Shown here in pieces: positions 34,781 through 48,525 of a DNA stretch of 64,000 nucleotides. Below the pieces are notes generated by a model that was given only the letters and a program-made list of their open reading frames with translations, had not been told where the DNA came from and searched no databases. Positions within the stretch are counted from its first letter, which is position 1, and each line of letters starts with the position of its first letter. Source of the DNA: Mallotus nudiflorus (taxonomy: Eukaryota; Streptophyta; Magnoliopsida; Malpighiales; Euphorbiaceae); contig CANTUR010000166.1 of the NCBI GenBank assembly GCA_947683625.1, positions 3,813,001 to 3,877,000 on the forward strand. The letters are read 5' to 3'. The position numbers were made by a program, and so were the translations under genes.

Positions 34781-37700
34781 TGAAGAGGTCGACCGTTAGG
34801 TTGTTAGGCTATTCAGTTGCTCTTTCTCCACATCTCCTTTCTCTTTCACTTCTCTGCTCTTGCCCTCTCCTCTAGGTTTTAGCGGCTGTGTGTGGGCACA
34901 TTGGTCATTTCACCTGCTCTTAAAATTTGTTTTTGGGCCGAACTATTATGGGCTAGATCTTACCGAAAATAACTAAATGGGTTGGGCCAATGCTTACTTG
35001 TAACTAACAACCCAACGTATAAAAGACATGTTTATAACATTACCTGGAAAAATTGTTACTTGGAAAAATTGTTGCCTTGTATTTCACAGATTATTAAATA
35101 AGGTGACTTTGTGTTTCATTCACTTCGTTTTTACATTTTTTTTATCACTATTAAATGAAGTGTATTAAAGCAGCCAATAGTGGCTATTAACAAAGTAAAA
35201 ATTATTTTATAAAAATAAAGTAAGCATAGACTATACCATATTGTAATATTAATTACCCATGCCACAATTTCATTCATTAAGTTTAAAACACCTAAAATAT
35301 CCATTATATGACTAATATTAATGGAATCAGTTGCTAGGAGCTGTTCCTGTTTGAGTGATGTTTGAATTCGATATGTATATTAAATTAGATATTAAAAATT
35401 TTTTATTGCACTTATAATCTTATATGAATTAATTAGAGTTTAGTAGACTTTAATACTAAAAATGGTGACAAAAAAAATATTTAATGTACATCTAACGATT
35501 TAGTATATACATTAAGTACATGTGTAAAATTTCATTAAACAGACATAAGAGTATATCATTCATTGTGAAGTATATCGGAATTGAATTATGTTTCAAATAT
35601 ATGTTAAGCCAAAATGAAGATAAATGAACGAAAGAAAAAAATATATATAGCCATCCAATAAACTTAAATTAAGAGAAGTGTCATCATCCAATCCCACATC
35701 ATGAAATATTTAATAAAAATGGCACCGCCGGTGGCTAAATGTTTCCACTCAGAGCCAAAATATATAATGTTTATTATTTATGGCCTAAACATTATTAATT
35801 CTTTATTATTTAGCTTATATAAATAATGTTAGCTATGATTAAACGATTAATTACTTTTATAATAATTAAGACTAAGAGCACAAGATGAACAGGGTCTAAA
35901 TGTAGGACAAATTTATCAGAATTTTAATTATCATGCTAGTGAGTGTCACTATCATTACATAAACAGACAAATTAAATATATTGAATTTAATTGCTTGTAA
36001 TTAGTAATGTCATGTAAATTAATTTAATAAAAGCATGTACAATAACATCAAAACAAGTGTCGTTTGGCTGTTGTCATGGCTTGGGTTGCTTCTGGGCAAA
36101 AGCCATAATCACTGATACTTTTAGCACCAATTATCGCCATTAAATTGATGGAATAATGTGCTTTTAGTGCGTCAAAATTTGAAACCCTCTTTGGTCTTTT
36201 GCTTAGGGCTTTTTCTGTTATGTTTGTTCTCTGTTAGGATATTCCCTTTAACTTTACAGGGATAATTTTTTAGTTTATTAATGGGAGTTATTATGTATAA
36301 ATATTAAACAACAGACGTAAGTGTTTAATTAATGTTTTACCATAATCGAATATTATTGTATTAAAAGTGTCTGGTCTGTCATTAATTTTAGGGTTTGTTG
36401 GGATTGCCCAACTTCTCAAATCACCTTATAATGAAAGTGCATTTAATTTAAATTTTATCTCACACCCACAAAATAAATAATAAATTTTAAATTAAATAAG
36501 CTCCAAATATATTCCATATGTAGGTGAATGCAATACATACATAAGTAATTATATATATATATATTATAATTTTAAAAAAATTTTACTCAACCCTGATTCA
36601 TTACCATGCTAGAATTTCAAGTCTCATGATAATTTGAAAATTCTTGCATCACATCTCAAGGAAATAGATTTCTTTTGTTCTTTTATTCTTGACAAAGGAA
36701 AAGATAAATGGAAATTAATTTGCAGCCACACATGTATGATATCCTTCTGGAAATGGGAAATCACTTATGTCGTGTCCCACCACAGTTACAGTGCTTCATG
36801 GGGTGCGAGAAAAGTTAATAATGCCTTTAAATCATTTTTTAATTAGATTATTAAAAAAAAAATTATTATAAATTATAAATATTTAAATTTTCATACGATG
36901 GATTCACCCTGATAAGTTTAGGTTTTGGATTTAAAAAAAGTTGAATTTAAAAAAAATGTAGTAAATTCTTTTCTATATTAGATGTATTATATTCAATGAT
37001 AGGATTTATAATAAAAAAATATGTGTTTCATTTTTAATAATCAAGTATAAATTATTTATTTAATATGTCACAAATCATATCGTAAGATATAATATATTAA
37101 GTACAGACATAAATTTCTTAAAAATAAATTTTTTATTTTGTAAGAATTATAGTATCGTAAGACGTGATATCTATTGGTACCTTATAAAAATTTTAGAATA
37201 TGGTGCAGAAAATATGCAATTAACACCCAGATAGAACCATTAGAATCTGCGGGAAAAGCTTTTCATCTTCGTTGGAAAGTGCACTCTGAAAAATCAAATT
37301 CTTTTCATTCTAGGAAGAACGTATAATTCCTGAAATACATTGATGACGCCACCACTAATGATTAATGTTGCTCTATGCATGTGTAATTAAGTTGAATCAA
37401 AGTGTTGTTGTTCTAATATGCATATATATATGCTAATCGCGGGTCCAGTAGCTTGACAAAAATAGAGATAGGATAGCTAACCAGTTTCAAATTTTGTCAA
37501 CTAATTTAACAAATCATGACCAACATCGCTCACCAAACAAATTACGATTTGTCAACATATGTGTATAATGAATGTAAGCAATTTTTCCATCTTATAAGTA
37601 AAATCTCACAACTGTAAGCAACTATGTCTATGCATGTGTATGCTGCTTTTTCACTCAGCCAAAGGTATGATATAGAATTATATTATAAGATTAAAATCTT

Positions 37701-40452
37701 CTTTGACTTTCCCCATTAAGCCAAGTAAACCAGGAATTAATCAAAAGAATATATCTCTTTCAGTACTACCTGCAGACAACTAATATACAGAAGGACAATT
37801 AGAGCATTTGAATAAAAAAAAATTGTAATTTTTTTTTGTGAATTCATTTTAAATCTTAAAATTTAATCAAAATATCTCAATTTAGTTAATAATTGATATT
37901 TTTAGTACAATTACCATTAATTTTTAAAAAATATTCTACAATATCGGACTTACAGTGATTATATTAAAGCGTTAAATTATTAAAAAAAATTCATTTTTGA
38001 CCAAGCTTATATTTTTATGTGTCAGGAACATAGCATATTAATGATATAAATTATAGTTATTTTTTATTAATTTGTGAATTTTAGACAACAAAACAAAAAT
38101 TATATTTATACTTAAAGATCAAAATGATTCTAATTTTTTTATTGATAGATTAACTAAATTAAATATTAGTTTTATTAAAATTTTCGAAAATCGATCAATT
38201 CAGAATATTTTTCAAAATATTAAAAATTAAAAATTTTGTATTACTTACACACACTGGCCACAGGATTAGGTAAATTCATTCAACATTAATTAATGTTCAG
38301 ATAAAAGAGCTTAAAAAAAATTGCTGGTATAATAATAGTCATATTCAAAACTATATTTTAAATTTTGAATTTGAATTGTATAGTCGGAATTTAAATCCTC
38401 CTATTGAAGCCTAAAAAGAAAAAAAAAAGGTTTGAAATGTCTTCATTGCTGTTTATTTCCATATCACTAATATTGTTAATGAATTTGTCCTGAAAACAAA
38501 CCCAACCATTCTTTTGAGAGGATAAATGAAACAAGTGAATGAGCATGAAACATTTAATAATACTTTATAACACCTAGATGCTTTAGTCTGGATGATTTAC
38601 ACCCATAAAATAGTATCATCTGTGGTGGGTGGTTGGATCTCCATTCTTCTTCTCCTCTTTAGTTGTAACATGAATATCTCTGTTAAAAAAAACTCTAAAA
38701 CCATATTATACATAACCTGGAAGCATAATATATTTATATTTTTATCAGTAAAGTTGCAAGTCAAAACCATGTTTATTAAGTAAACAAATGAGCAGCTATA
38801 GATAGCTGGAATTTGAAAAAACTGAGACAATTTGTAAGTAGTATATTTAATTTATATCATTATCCTGACCTAACTAAAGAAGAAAATGAAATGGTAAAAG
38901 GAAGCATTAAAGAAGAAGAAGAAACTTTAAAATATACGGAAGATTTGAATTACAGTGATGAGTGAGTATATAAAGAAGAAAGTGGATGGTTAGGTTGATG
39001 TATTTCCAAGGTCAAGATCGTTAGCCGCCATATACATTTTTTGAGTGTATATATACATATGACTTATATGAATGCATTAATTAATTAAAACGAACTCTTG
39101 CTAAAGAATTATTTGATTGAGCATTAGTAGTGGTCGAGTCAAGGAAATAACTTCCTAACTTTATAGGATATCAATAATTAGCTAGTTACTTTAATTTATT
39201 TATTTTCAAATTGAAAATGTGAATTCTATATTTACTTTAAAATCTAATAATAAAATGTCTAATTATTTTATGTTACGGAAGTCAAGACATTTAATTGAAA
39301 GTAAAATTAGATTATTCAACTCTTATTTTTCTATGATATTCAATTTTTTAGGCTAATTTTAAAAAAAATATATATATAATGTTTTAAGGATTATATATGC
39401 TTGACTTGAAAAAAACTATGGTGATGCACAAAATAATTAATGTGGTTTGGCTCAAATATAAATATACTAATTATGTGAAGTTATGAAATTAGAAATTCTA
39501 ACTCTGCATTAAAGCTCATTCAATTCTACCAAACAAAGTTGCCCATGTATGTGAGAGAACTAGCTACTAGCTAGGAAGCTATATATAATGAATTTTAGAA
39601 TTTATTCCAGCTCTTAGCTAGGTTAAGGCACTCTTTAAAAAGAAAATTATTGCAATAATGATCTGTACTTGCCTAAAAGTGTATTTAATTAGATGGGATG
39701 CATTTTTTTTTTTTTTGGAACAAAAGAAGATGAACTACGTTTTGTTTCATCCACTATATGCCTGTCTCCCCTCATCATATACTGCTATTGCAGCAGGTTT
39801 TACACTTTTTTTTAATAAAAAAAGTTTAACTATGGACATGAAAATTTTCTCGGTATATACATATATTTAGAGAGGTGATACATGCAATAGCTATGTAAAC
39901 ATTCCGTGGTAGGCCATAAAAAGATACAAATTTTTTTTAAAAGATGATACTGCAGTTATGAGTAGAGGCAATATCATTTGATTTTTTATATTTTGGATAA
40001 TTTTACGGTCTATTCTATATATTATATCACTATAAATATTTTTTTATATTCTAAACTTAATAATTGTTGGATTAATATTCTAAAAATGACAAATAATGGG
40101 TGCAAGTTAAATCTTAACACAAAGCAATGGATTGCAACATTTGTTGAAAAAATTTAGAAGGAATTTCCATATATAAAATATTCATAAGAGGAAGTATGAA
40201 AAAAAATTCTCTAATTATTAATCTGCAGGATACATTATCAGAACTCAAAGCACTAAACAAACTAGTTAGACATATTTTACTTTTTATCAATAGGGAATGC
40301 AAAAACACATCACAAGTGATCTTATTATTAGGGTTTCTAAGAGATTCCAATACCACCTTCCCATTGGCACATTCTCTATAATTATCTATACTATTAATGT
40401 ACACAACCTCATACCATTATATGGCTTAAAAAAAAAACATTAATTATACCCA
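34781..40452. other. 5.7-kb intergenic stretch, no gene recognised
   Basis: The first few hundred bases hold the divergent leader and promoter of the membrane protein gene (GC-richer, CT-rich, 34790-34880). The rest is AT-rich sequence with short unsupported frames (36634-36846, 38592-38830, 39658-39870, 40114-40404). No RNA gene or clear transposon ends were found. Distal 3' sequence of the MYB gene is included. Confidence 0.5.
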
Positions 40453-41440
40453 TTATAGCGGTCCAGGCCGGAACCTCAGCTCATCAAAGTTATCACATTC
40501 TTGCAGCAACCTTTGCTGAATCCCTTCACAGTTCGAAGCAACAGGAGCATATATCAAAGAGCTCATCTCACCCATGGAGCCAATTCTGTCGTTTAACATT
40601 TCCTCGCCCAGTAGAAACTCCAGGCCGTCCAATCTTTGTGTGTTGTTGCTATCATTATATGTCACTTCCTCACCTCCTCCATGGAGATTGCTTTGTCCTT
40701 GTAACATTTGTAACCCAGTCCAATCTATACTGTTGTACTGTGGTTGAGCAAATTGAGCACTGGCATTATGATTTAAGGCTTCCTCCATTGAAGCAGAAGA
40801 AGAAACATTATTGGTTTGATCATAAAGTTGCTGAGTGTAAGTTATCTCACTGGGGAAATGAGGATTCGTGGAATTATGGATAATTTGATCATCATCAGTA
40901 GAAAATCTTCCTCCAAGCTTGATAAGCAGTTTCCTGATAGAGGCATGGTCATCAAAGCGATGTTCTTGGTTTGAGAATGATATAGGATGAGCTAGAAAAG
41001 GCAACTCTGGCCAATAAGGGTTTTGATTATTGAAGTTATCAGCTGAAGAAACCATTATTGAATTGCCATTTCCTCTCTTCAACTGATCTTGCTTTAGGCC
41101 ATTACCCTTTCGCGCTTGTTGCTCTTTCCGCTGCTTACCAAGAAGCTTCTTCTTCAGCCTTGTGTTCCAGTAGTTCTTTATGTCATTATCGGTTCTTCCC
41201 GGCAATTGTGCTGCAATTATAGACCATCTGTTGATACAAAGACAGCAGGTAATAATTAACGAAGCCTAAAGCAAACATAATCTTTGTGCGCATGCATAGG
41301 TCAGACAAAGCAATTTTATGCGGTCCTGTACATGCAATCTAAGTGACATGATTATGTATCAAACTTGAGCCTAGCTAGAAGATAATCTTTTAGAGATTAT
41401 AGGTCAAACCTGAGAATATATAGGAGTATATGAACATCAT

Positions 41441-41487
<47 letters not shown>

Positions 41488-41925
41488 ATACACACACATA
41501 ATAAAACATGATTACCTGCTCCCAATACTGATGTAGAGGCTGCAAATTATTTTATCTTCTTCCTCAGAAAAGCCTCCATGCTTAATATTTGGGCGAAGAT
41601 AATTTAACCATCGAAGACGGCAGCTCTTGCCACATCTTTTAAGGCCTGATTCACAAACAAATTAACTCTGAATTATATACATACATAAATAGCTGCATAG
41701 TGTGTAAAACCCAATTCACTAAACTTCATATTTCAATTAAAGAAATCAAGAAACTAACTATAGCCATAACTTAGTATGTATATATATACCAATTTTTTGA
41801 GGCAAAGCAATCCAGTTGCCACCAGTGCCATGCTTCTCTATGTAAGATTTAAGCTTATCATCTTCTTCAGGTGACCATGGACCTTTCTTGACATTAGCTT
41901 TGTCACAGCAAGGAGCTCTCCCCAT
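40453..41925 (-). CDS. R2R3-MYB transcription factor, subgroup 14-like (RAX/MYB36/MYB87 type)
   Basis: Exons on the minus strand are 41925-41790 (136 nt), 41645-41516 (130 nt) and 41227-40453 (775 nt), the classical R2R3-MYB pattern; they give 346 residues. R2 (about 13-64) contains KKGPWSPEED, GTGGNWIALPQKIGLKRC and CRLRWLNYLRP with all three Trp. R3 (about 65-115) contains IKHGGFSEEEDKIICSLY, GSRWSIIAAQLPGRTDNDI and KNYWNTRLKKKLLG with Phe-Trp-Trp. The start MGRAPCCDKANVKKG and this R3 are typical of subgroup 14, whose members control axillary meristems, Casparian-strip formation and root development. The bHLH-binding signature of R3 is absent. The C-terminal part is Asn/Gln-rich without a motif I recognise, and ends FRPGPL. 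It acts in the nucleus. The frame is intact. Confidence 0.93.
41443..41475. repeat. (TA)n microsatellite in MYB intron 2
   Basis: About 16 TA units, followed by GTATGTATGTATATACACACACA. It lies in the intron between exons 2 and 3 and probably varies in length among individuals. Confidence 0.9.
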
Positions 41926-42058
41926 ACCTTCCTTTTTGGTGTGTGTATGTGCTTTTGTTTGATGTTTAGTTGTGCTGTGCTCCTGCTTTCAGCTCAAAAG
42001 ACAGGCAATTATGAGAGAGAGAAAAGGATAAACATTAATGTTCTTGGAACAGCCACAT

Positions 42059-42067
42059 GTATATATA
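42059..42067 (-). promoter_or_regulatory. possible TATA box of the MYB gene
   Basis: The motif TATATATAC lies about 135 bases upstream of the MYB start codon, in the right place for a plant core promoter with a leader of about 100 bases. TA-rich sequence is common here, so the call is tentative. Confidence 0.35.
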
Positions 42068-42120
42068 CATAAGACAGATCACAGGGTATGGAAATAAAGG
42101 AAAGTCTTTTTTATTTTGGT

Positions 42121-43625
42121 ATATAAAAATTGGAGAAATTAGGGTTTTTTCTTCTTTTTTTTTTGGTCAAGAAAAAAAAAAGGTTTTTTCTTCTTGTCTT
42201 TCTTAGTCTAGAATCAACTTTAATCTAATCCATTCCAGGCCCTTGTTTTCTTGGGACTTTAAAGTCTAAATACTGAACCAATCTTACCTTATTTTATTTC
42301 ACAAATAAATATACATGTGGTTAAAAATAATTGTTTTATTTAATTTCATAATATATATTTAAATTTTTTAAAATTTTATACTGATTCATTTTAAATATAC
42401 AGGTAAATACATATCAAACTCCATCATAAGATATTATTATACAAATTTTTTTACCATTTATGAAATATAATTATAATAAAAATTAATAATTCTAATTTAT
42501 TTATAATCACTTAAGTGACTTTTTAATTTTAAATAATGATAAATATAATCGTGTTAAATTAATTATTAAATTTTTTTTATCATTTTTATAATTTTATTTG
42601 AATTGAACCTAATTATATAGTAAGAGTCTAACGAATTATAAATATCAATAGTTTAGATAAAAAAAAAATTCATGATTCAAATTTATTTATTTTGCAATTG
42701 TGTAGTTAATACTTGAGGTAATTGTTTCACTCTTAAAAATGGAAAATTTCTTTCATAATAAATAACTATATTTGACTAAAAATATAATAGTAAAAAAAAA
42801 ATTTAAAGTCCATTAACAAATAAGAGAGGTGGCATGTATAAGAGGAAAATTGAGGTTTTTATTGGAAAAATGATTAAGAAAACGTTTAAATAAGATCCAT
42901 GGCCTTAATTAACATGCATAAGTGAGTAGATAGCTTGTTCCAAAAAAAAAAAGTGAGTAGATAGCTACTTTTAAGGATGAAGGAAATGGTCAATTGGTGC
43001 ATCGAATTTGATGACAATGGTCACTTACTAAAAGTCAATTTAATTGACCTTCTTGCCGCTGCCTACCCTCCCACCATTAGTGCAAAACAGTCGTCCTTGC
43101 GTCCAATGAGGCACCACAGAATAACATTTCTTTTTTCTTTAATTCCACTAAAATATTTACAAAATTAAATAATAGATGAAGATAAAACTTTATTATTATT
43201 ATTATTATTGCATGTATTTTTTAAATTAATTAGATAAATACTTAAATTTCCTTTTAATTATATATATATATATATATATATTGAGCCCTAAAATCATTAA
43301 TAAGTGTTTATCTTCATAATTTAACATTTATTTACATTTAATTTTTAGAATTTTGAATATTTTTCTTTAAAAAAAAATTAAAAATCATTTTTTATGTAAC
43401 TCTATTTTTTTCTATGGAACCGTATTATTTTTTAATATAACTAAAACACTATTATATATATCTCAATATTACTCAAATTTTACAAATATTTATATACTAC
43501 ATATTTTTTTACCTTAAATCACTCAAATATTTATTTTCAAACTATTAAAAATTTTATTTTTAAAATGTTTTTAAAGTATAATAATATAATAATTATTTAG
43601 TATTATTTTTCAACTAAAACACTAC
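42121..43625. other. intergenic, upstream of the MYB gene
   Basis: Very AT-rich, with a TA run at 43260-43281. A short frame at 42977-43168 has no recognisable domain. No gene, RNA or transposon end could be supported before the Tekay element at 43631. Confidence 0.5.
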
Positions 43626-43630
43626 TATAT

Positions 43631-46600
43631 TATTATAACCCAAAATTTTATAAATTATTAAATTAATTTATGGAATTTGTAGTGTTAACAATTATTTTAT
43701 TAAATTATAATATTTAATTATTTTATAAAATTAAATTTGAATATTTAGTGTTGAATATTATTTTAATAATATTATTTTTATTATTTGTGAAATTAAATTA
43801 AATTCTAGTTTAGTATTTGCTTTATTATTTCATATCATTATTATTTTGAAATTAAAGTTTAATTTTTATTGTTAATAATTATTTAGTTGAGTGATTTTAT
43901 TAAATTAAATTAATTGTTATATATTGTGGTGTGAAATTATTGTCAAAGATATTTTAATATATAGTATTGTAGACACTCGATTCGGTCGACCCATATTAGG
44001 GGGACAAATTAGGAATGTTCAGTTTGATCGACTCATTGTCAAGCCCAATAATGAGAATGTGAAACTTGGACACAAGAATCAAACTTGAATCTCTAATTGA
44101 AAATGGACTTTAAAGCCTAAAAGCCTCAAAAGCCCAATACTTGGCCCAATAGTCTAAAAATAACCCAAGTTCTTTTGTCTTAGCTCAGGCCCGGGCCAAA
44201 GAGGCGGCGCCTCAGTGCAATGAGGTGATTGCCTCTTTAGCAGTTGTCGCAGAGGCGTTCGCCTCATCGCAGAGGTGCTGCCTCTATGGCAAACCACTTA
44301 CAGCTGCATTTAATACAGCTGCAGCCTTAATGGCCAATTGGTATGGGCCCCACACACCATACTTGATTTTGCATGAGGAAAAGATTTTTAGGGGGAAGGA
44401 AAAGACTAAGGAGGCTCATATGAGCTAGAAAGCCTAAGGGCATGGACAAGGGGAGAGACCCATAAGAAAAAAAAACCATTGAAAAAAAGAAAGAGAAGAG
44501 GAAGCTCTAGAGAAGTGAGAAAACAGAAGGAGACACTTTAGAGAAAAGGGGAAAGATCCAAGCCAAAGGAGTTCATTTTCTTTAGGAGAGAAAAGAGGAA
44601 AGCTTATGTTAAAGTGGAAATCACACTCTAATGAGGGTCATAACCAAAGACACATCTCTGAGGGCCTATCATTTTGGTAAAAAACCTGCATTTAAACTCA
44701 ATATCTTCATAACTTCATCATTGGTGTGTTTAGTTTGTATGTGACTGATTTATTAGTATACTTTAGGTTTATTTTAGGTTTATTTCATTTGTTATACTAC
44801 CTCATTAATCTGATCTCTCGAATTATTGCATGTAGTTGTAATTTGACACCTATTGGATGCATGTATGCATTGCTTAGGATAGAAGTTTACTCATTTTGAG
44901 AGTTGGGTTAGCCTGTCGATCCGGTGACGCCTCTTCATAGAGGCGATTGCCACATTGATAGGTCAACTAGCTGTTTAGTTCTTCCCCCTTTATAAGATTT
45001 TACATAATGTTCACTTCACATGCTCTTTCCACCTTTACACATAATTAGTTCATTGTATGATGATATTTATTTTAGTTATTTGAGGGTTTCTTTAGTTAGT
45101 AACATGAAAACCTTTTTTAGAACATTATTTGTAAATATTATTATGTATGATATTGTGTCTTGCAAAAGGAACTAATCGTATATTATTATAGGAATTTTTT
45201 GATGATCCACATCATTGAGTAGTCACTGTCATTAGCTAATTTTTTAGACCATTGTGCTTATGTAAATAGTTTGTTACTAGTTTAGACTTGGTATATGTAC
45301 GATTTATTTTATGTATATTATTCTTTTATTTTGCCTAAAAGCATTGTAATCCCTAATCCCTTTCCCTATTTGATTTGAATGTATGGTTGTAAATTATTAC
45401 TCATTTTATTTTTGTTGAATCTTGGGACTTAAAAGCATGAAATTGGATTAATGTGCAAACTTGGACTTAACTATAAAATTTGACAATTATCCAAAGGCAA
45501 TTTTAATACGTGTGGTAATAAGGAAATAATTAAATAATTAAAGGTAATAAAACACAAAACACAAATGAAGGTCAATCACAAGGTTAGATGAGCATTCAAA
45601 CGCTCATACCCATTTTCCAAACTCGTTCTCTGACGACGGCTTCTGGGAACCTTCATGGAATCCAGTTATTGTATAGTGTATCCCGACTTTTATCCAAGTG
45701 GTGACTCCATCTTCGAATAGGCCTAAGACCTATATCGTATTTTCAAATGGGCCTCGAGTCCACACAGTGCCGTGTTCACCAAACACGTAGGCGTACACTA
45801 AACCCTGCTGCCTACAAGTATTATTTCATTTTGGTCTTATTAAAAAGGTAAAAATGTCCAGTAGCTCCCCCCCATTTCTTATTTTCCTTCTTCTTTCTTT
45901 TCTTTTCTTTTCTTCTTGATTTTTCTTTTTTTTACCCGAATCTTCCCTTACTCACCAGAGACAATTTCAGTGACAACGGAGGCCAGCATTGGGCTCTTTA
46001 AGAAACTCATCCTTTGGACTTCTCAAATATTCAAACCGTTTCGAGTTTTAACTCAGGTAACTATCCTATTTTTATATAATTTATTTTTTAACATTTTGAA
46101 TTTTTGGTTAGTTTAGGCCTTTATTTGATTTTATTAGCTATTATTGCTTTGAGATTAATTGTTGTAGAGGTTGTGAGGAAGCTAAATGTAATTTTTTTTA
46201 TTTTTCTAAAAATTTTAAATTTCTAGGCTCGGGCTTACTGTTCACATACTGCTCCGAGCTTAGAAAAATTATATTTTTAATAAATTCTACTAATTATTTT
46301 AAGCATATTTTGTAAAGAAAGTTTATTGAAATTGTATTCTGAATTTTCAAATGTTTATGTAAAAATTAGATTTTTGAAAAAATTAATATAAATTAGTAAA
46401 TTTTATATTTTAATTGAAATTAGTGTTAATTATTATGTTTTGGAAATTTTTGAGTAGTAAATAGTATTAAAATAATTTTTATGAATTATTTACTATTTTT
46501 AGCTAATTAATAATAATTTCTAGAAATATATTCAAATAATAGTTTTACTTATTAATTTTATGATTAAATGAAATTTTAGCTATTTTTATTATATATTTGA

Positions 46601-48318
46601 GCAATTGAAATAATTATTGGTAATTTATGCTATTTAATTTTGAATATTTGAAAAATAGATTTTATTAATATTATTTAATTATATTTTGGATTTTATTATT
46701 TATTTTGAAAATAAATATCTTTGATGTTTTTATTATTATTTAAATAAATTGAATTGTGGTATTTTTTAATTTTTATGAATTTTAGTGAATTATGAATATT
46801 TATTATTATATTATTGATTTTGAGTATATTGGTTTTCAATTGGCCAATAAATGTAGTTCAGGAGCCCAACCTGAGAAGCTTAGTGTTTTGTGTATTTGAA
46901 GTGTGTTTGCGTGCAAGATGGACTCTACTTTTAATAGAGAGATATCCATTTTATATAGGAGACTCTGCCAAATTTTTTATAGAATTCTCATAAAATGTGA
47001 CATTGGGTCAATCTTGTGTTTTAAATTTTTGTTGAGTCGTGTCCTAGATTGAATCATTCTTTTGAATTTCTAAAAGTATAAAATTATCATTTTGATTCTA
47101 ATATATTATTATTTTTATTATTTTCCTTAATTGTTCCACATGCTAAGCGTATCGGACTAAGTCAGCCGAGCCAAAGTAGAGGAACACACTTAAACTGTGA
47201 GTTATTATTATATGTATACATTGCATATAGAATATGTCATCGGCATCCATACTTCGAATAAACATGAATTTTATTATTCTATATCACATAAAATGTTAAT
47301 TATTATTATTATCGAGTATATATGTTTTCATACATATAAATGTGATTGCTAATGGATACTGTATATTTTAATATAAATTTTATTATTCTATTCATGATAA
47401 ATGTTTTGAAGGATTGCTATAAAACATGTCACTTAGTGGGTCACACTATAACTGTGTGCGCACCAGTATTTTAAAATGTTAAGGTTGATGCTGTGAAATT
47501 TATTGATGTGAGATTTGAATAATTGATTATTGAGTTTTATGGTGAGAAAGTGGTGTGATTGCAGAAGTTCGGTTAACCTAGTTTCTCAGGCCAATCACGT
47601 CGACAGTGAGATTGTGAGAGCTCAGTTGACTTAGTGTCTCTAGGCCAGTCTATTGTCCAAAAATTGAGAAGAGAAATATTTTGGAATTAAGTGAGCCTGT
47701 TGGCTAGTGAAATTCAGTGATCGAGGTTGTGAAATATTTTAGGGTTTTGCTCCCATCCTTCACCCGAAATCCTTATACATTTATTATTAAAATAAAAGTG
47801 AAATTTTAGAATATGTATGAATACATTACATTTATACATTTATTAGAATATATATATATATATATATTAATTATTATATTGATGCTTGAGTGTCTACATC
47901 TTTAGGTTGCATGTATATATATTATAATAATTTACTTAGTGAGGTCTGACTCCCTTTAATATTTGTTTTAAGATCTTCTACTTTAAACCTCTATATTATA
48001 ATTATTCACCAGACTTTTTCCTTCCTGGCCAATTTATGTAAATATTGAACCATTATTTTTCTTGTATTTTAGTAAATGCTGCAATAGTAGTGTCTTCCTG
48101 TTATTGAATTAAACAATGTTTATATATTTAAAGACTTGTATGAATATATTTTATTATGATATGATATGGATTTCTCTTATATTAATTAAAATTTTAATTC
48201 TGAGATATATTTATATTATGTTGCATGTGTTTTTATTTTAAGGCTTGCTACGGGTTCCAAATTTGTGAGAATTCTCATTTCCTAGCGTCAGTCATAACTC
48301 TCGATTTAGGTCATGACA
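43631..48318 (+). repeat. 5' LTR of the Tekay element, interrupted by solo LTR D
   Basis: Starts TATTATAACCC (the usual TG is TA here) and ends TCATGACA. Without the 1,849-bp insertion and its 5-bp duplication it is about 2,834 bases, close to the 2,881 of the 3' LTR. Family marks: a degraded hairpin near 47430 and the repeated GGTTAACC/AGCTCAGTTGAC blocks at about 47563 and 47616. Confidence 0.92.
43968..45816 (+). repeat. solo LTR D of an unrelated LTR retrotransposon
   Basis: Begins TGTAGACACTCG and ends CTGCCTACA, with terminal inverted TGTAG/CTACA. It is flanked by a perfect duplication AGTAT (43963-43967, 45817-45821). The other Tekay LTR shows the empty site (TAGCATTATTTAATTT, near 60589). 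No open frame of a transposase or polyprotein is inside, so it is a solo LTR. The end region with GGTGACTCC (45701-45709) resembles the ends of Tat/Ogre-type LTRs. The orientation is assumed from that. It has GC-rich hairpins at 44201-44284 and 44928-44945. Confidence 0.9.
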
Positions 48319-48333
48319 AAGTTGGTATCAAAG
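48319..48333 (+). other. primer-binding site of the Tekay element
   Basis: AAGTTGGTATCAAAG directly follows the 5' LTR. TGGTATCA matches the initiator-Met tRNA 3' end, and the next bases (AAAG in place of GAGC) have drifted. Confidence 0.85.
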
Positions 48334-48525
48334 TTTAGGTTTTAGTGTTGTGGACCTAGGTTAATAGAGTTGTGTTTTCTTTGAAACTACTATAGTAAAT
48401 TAGGTTCGATTATGTCTTTAAAAAGTGTTTATTATTTTTTAAAATTTCGTGTAATCGTTAGGGTGTTTGTTTGTCATTTGTTTATTGTCTATTTTTGTTT
48501 GAATCTTTTTGGTTGTCTTTTCAAA

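Noticed and set aside
40638..40883. Plus-strand frame
   Set aside because: Antisense shadow of MYB exon 3.
44225..44428. Plus-strand frame of 67 codons
   Set aside because: Lies in the hairpin part of solo LTR D; the open frame is due to GC-rich repeats.
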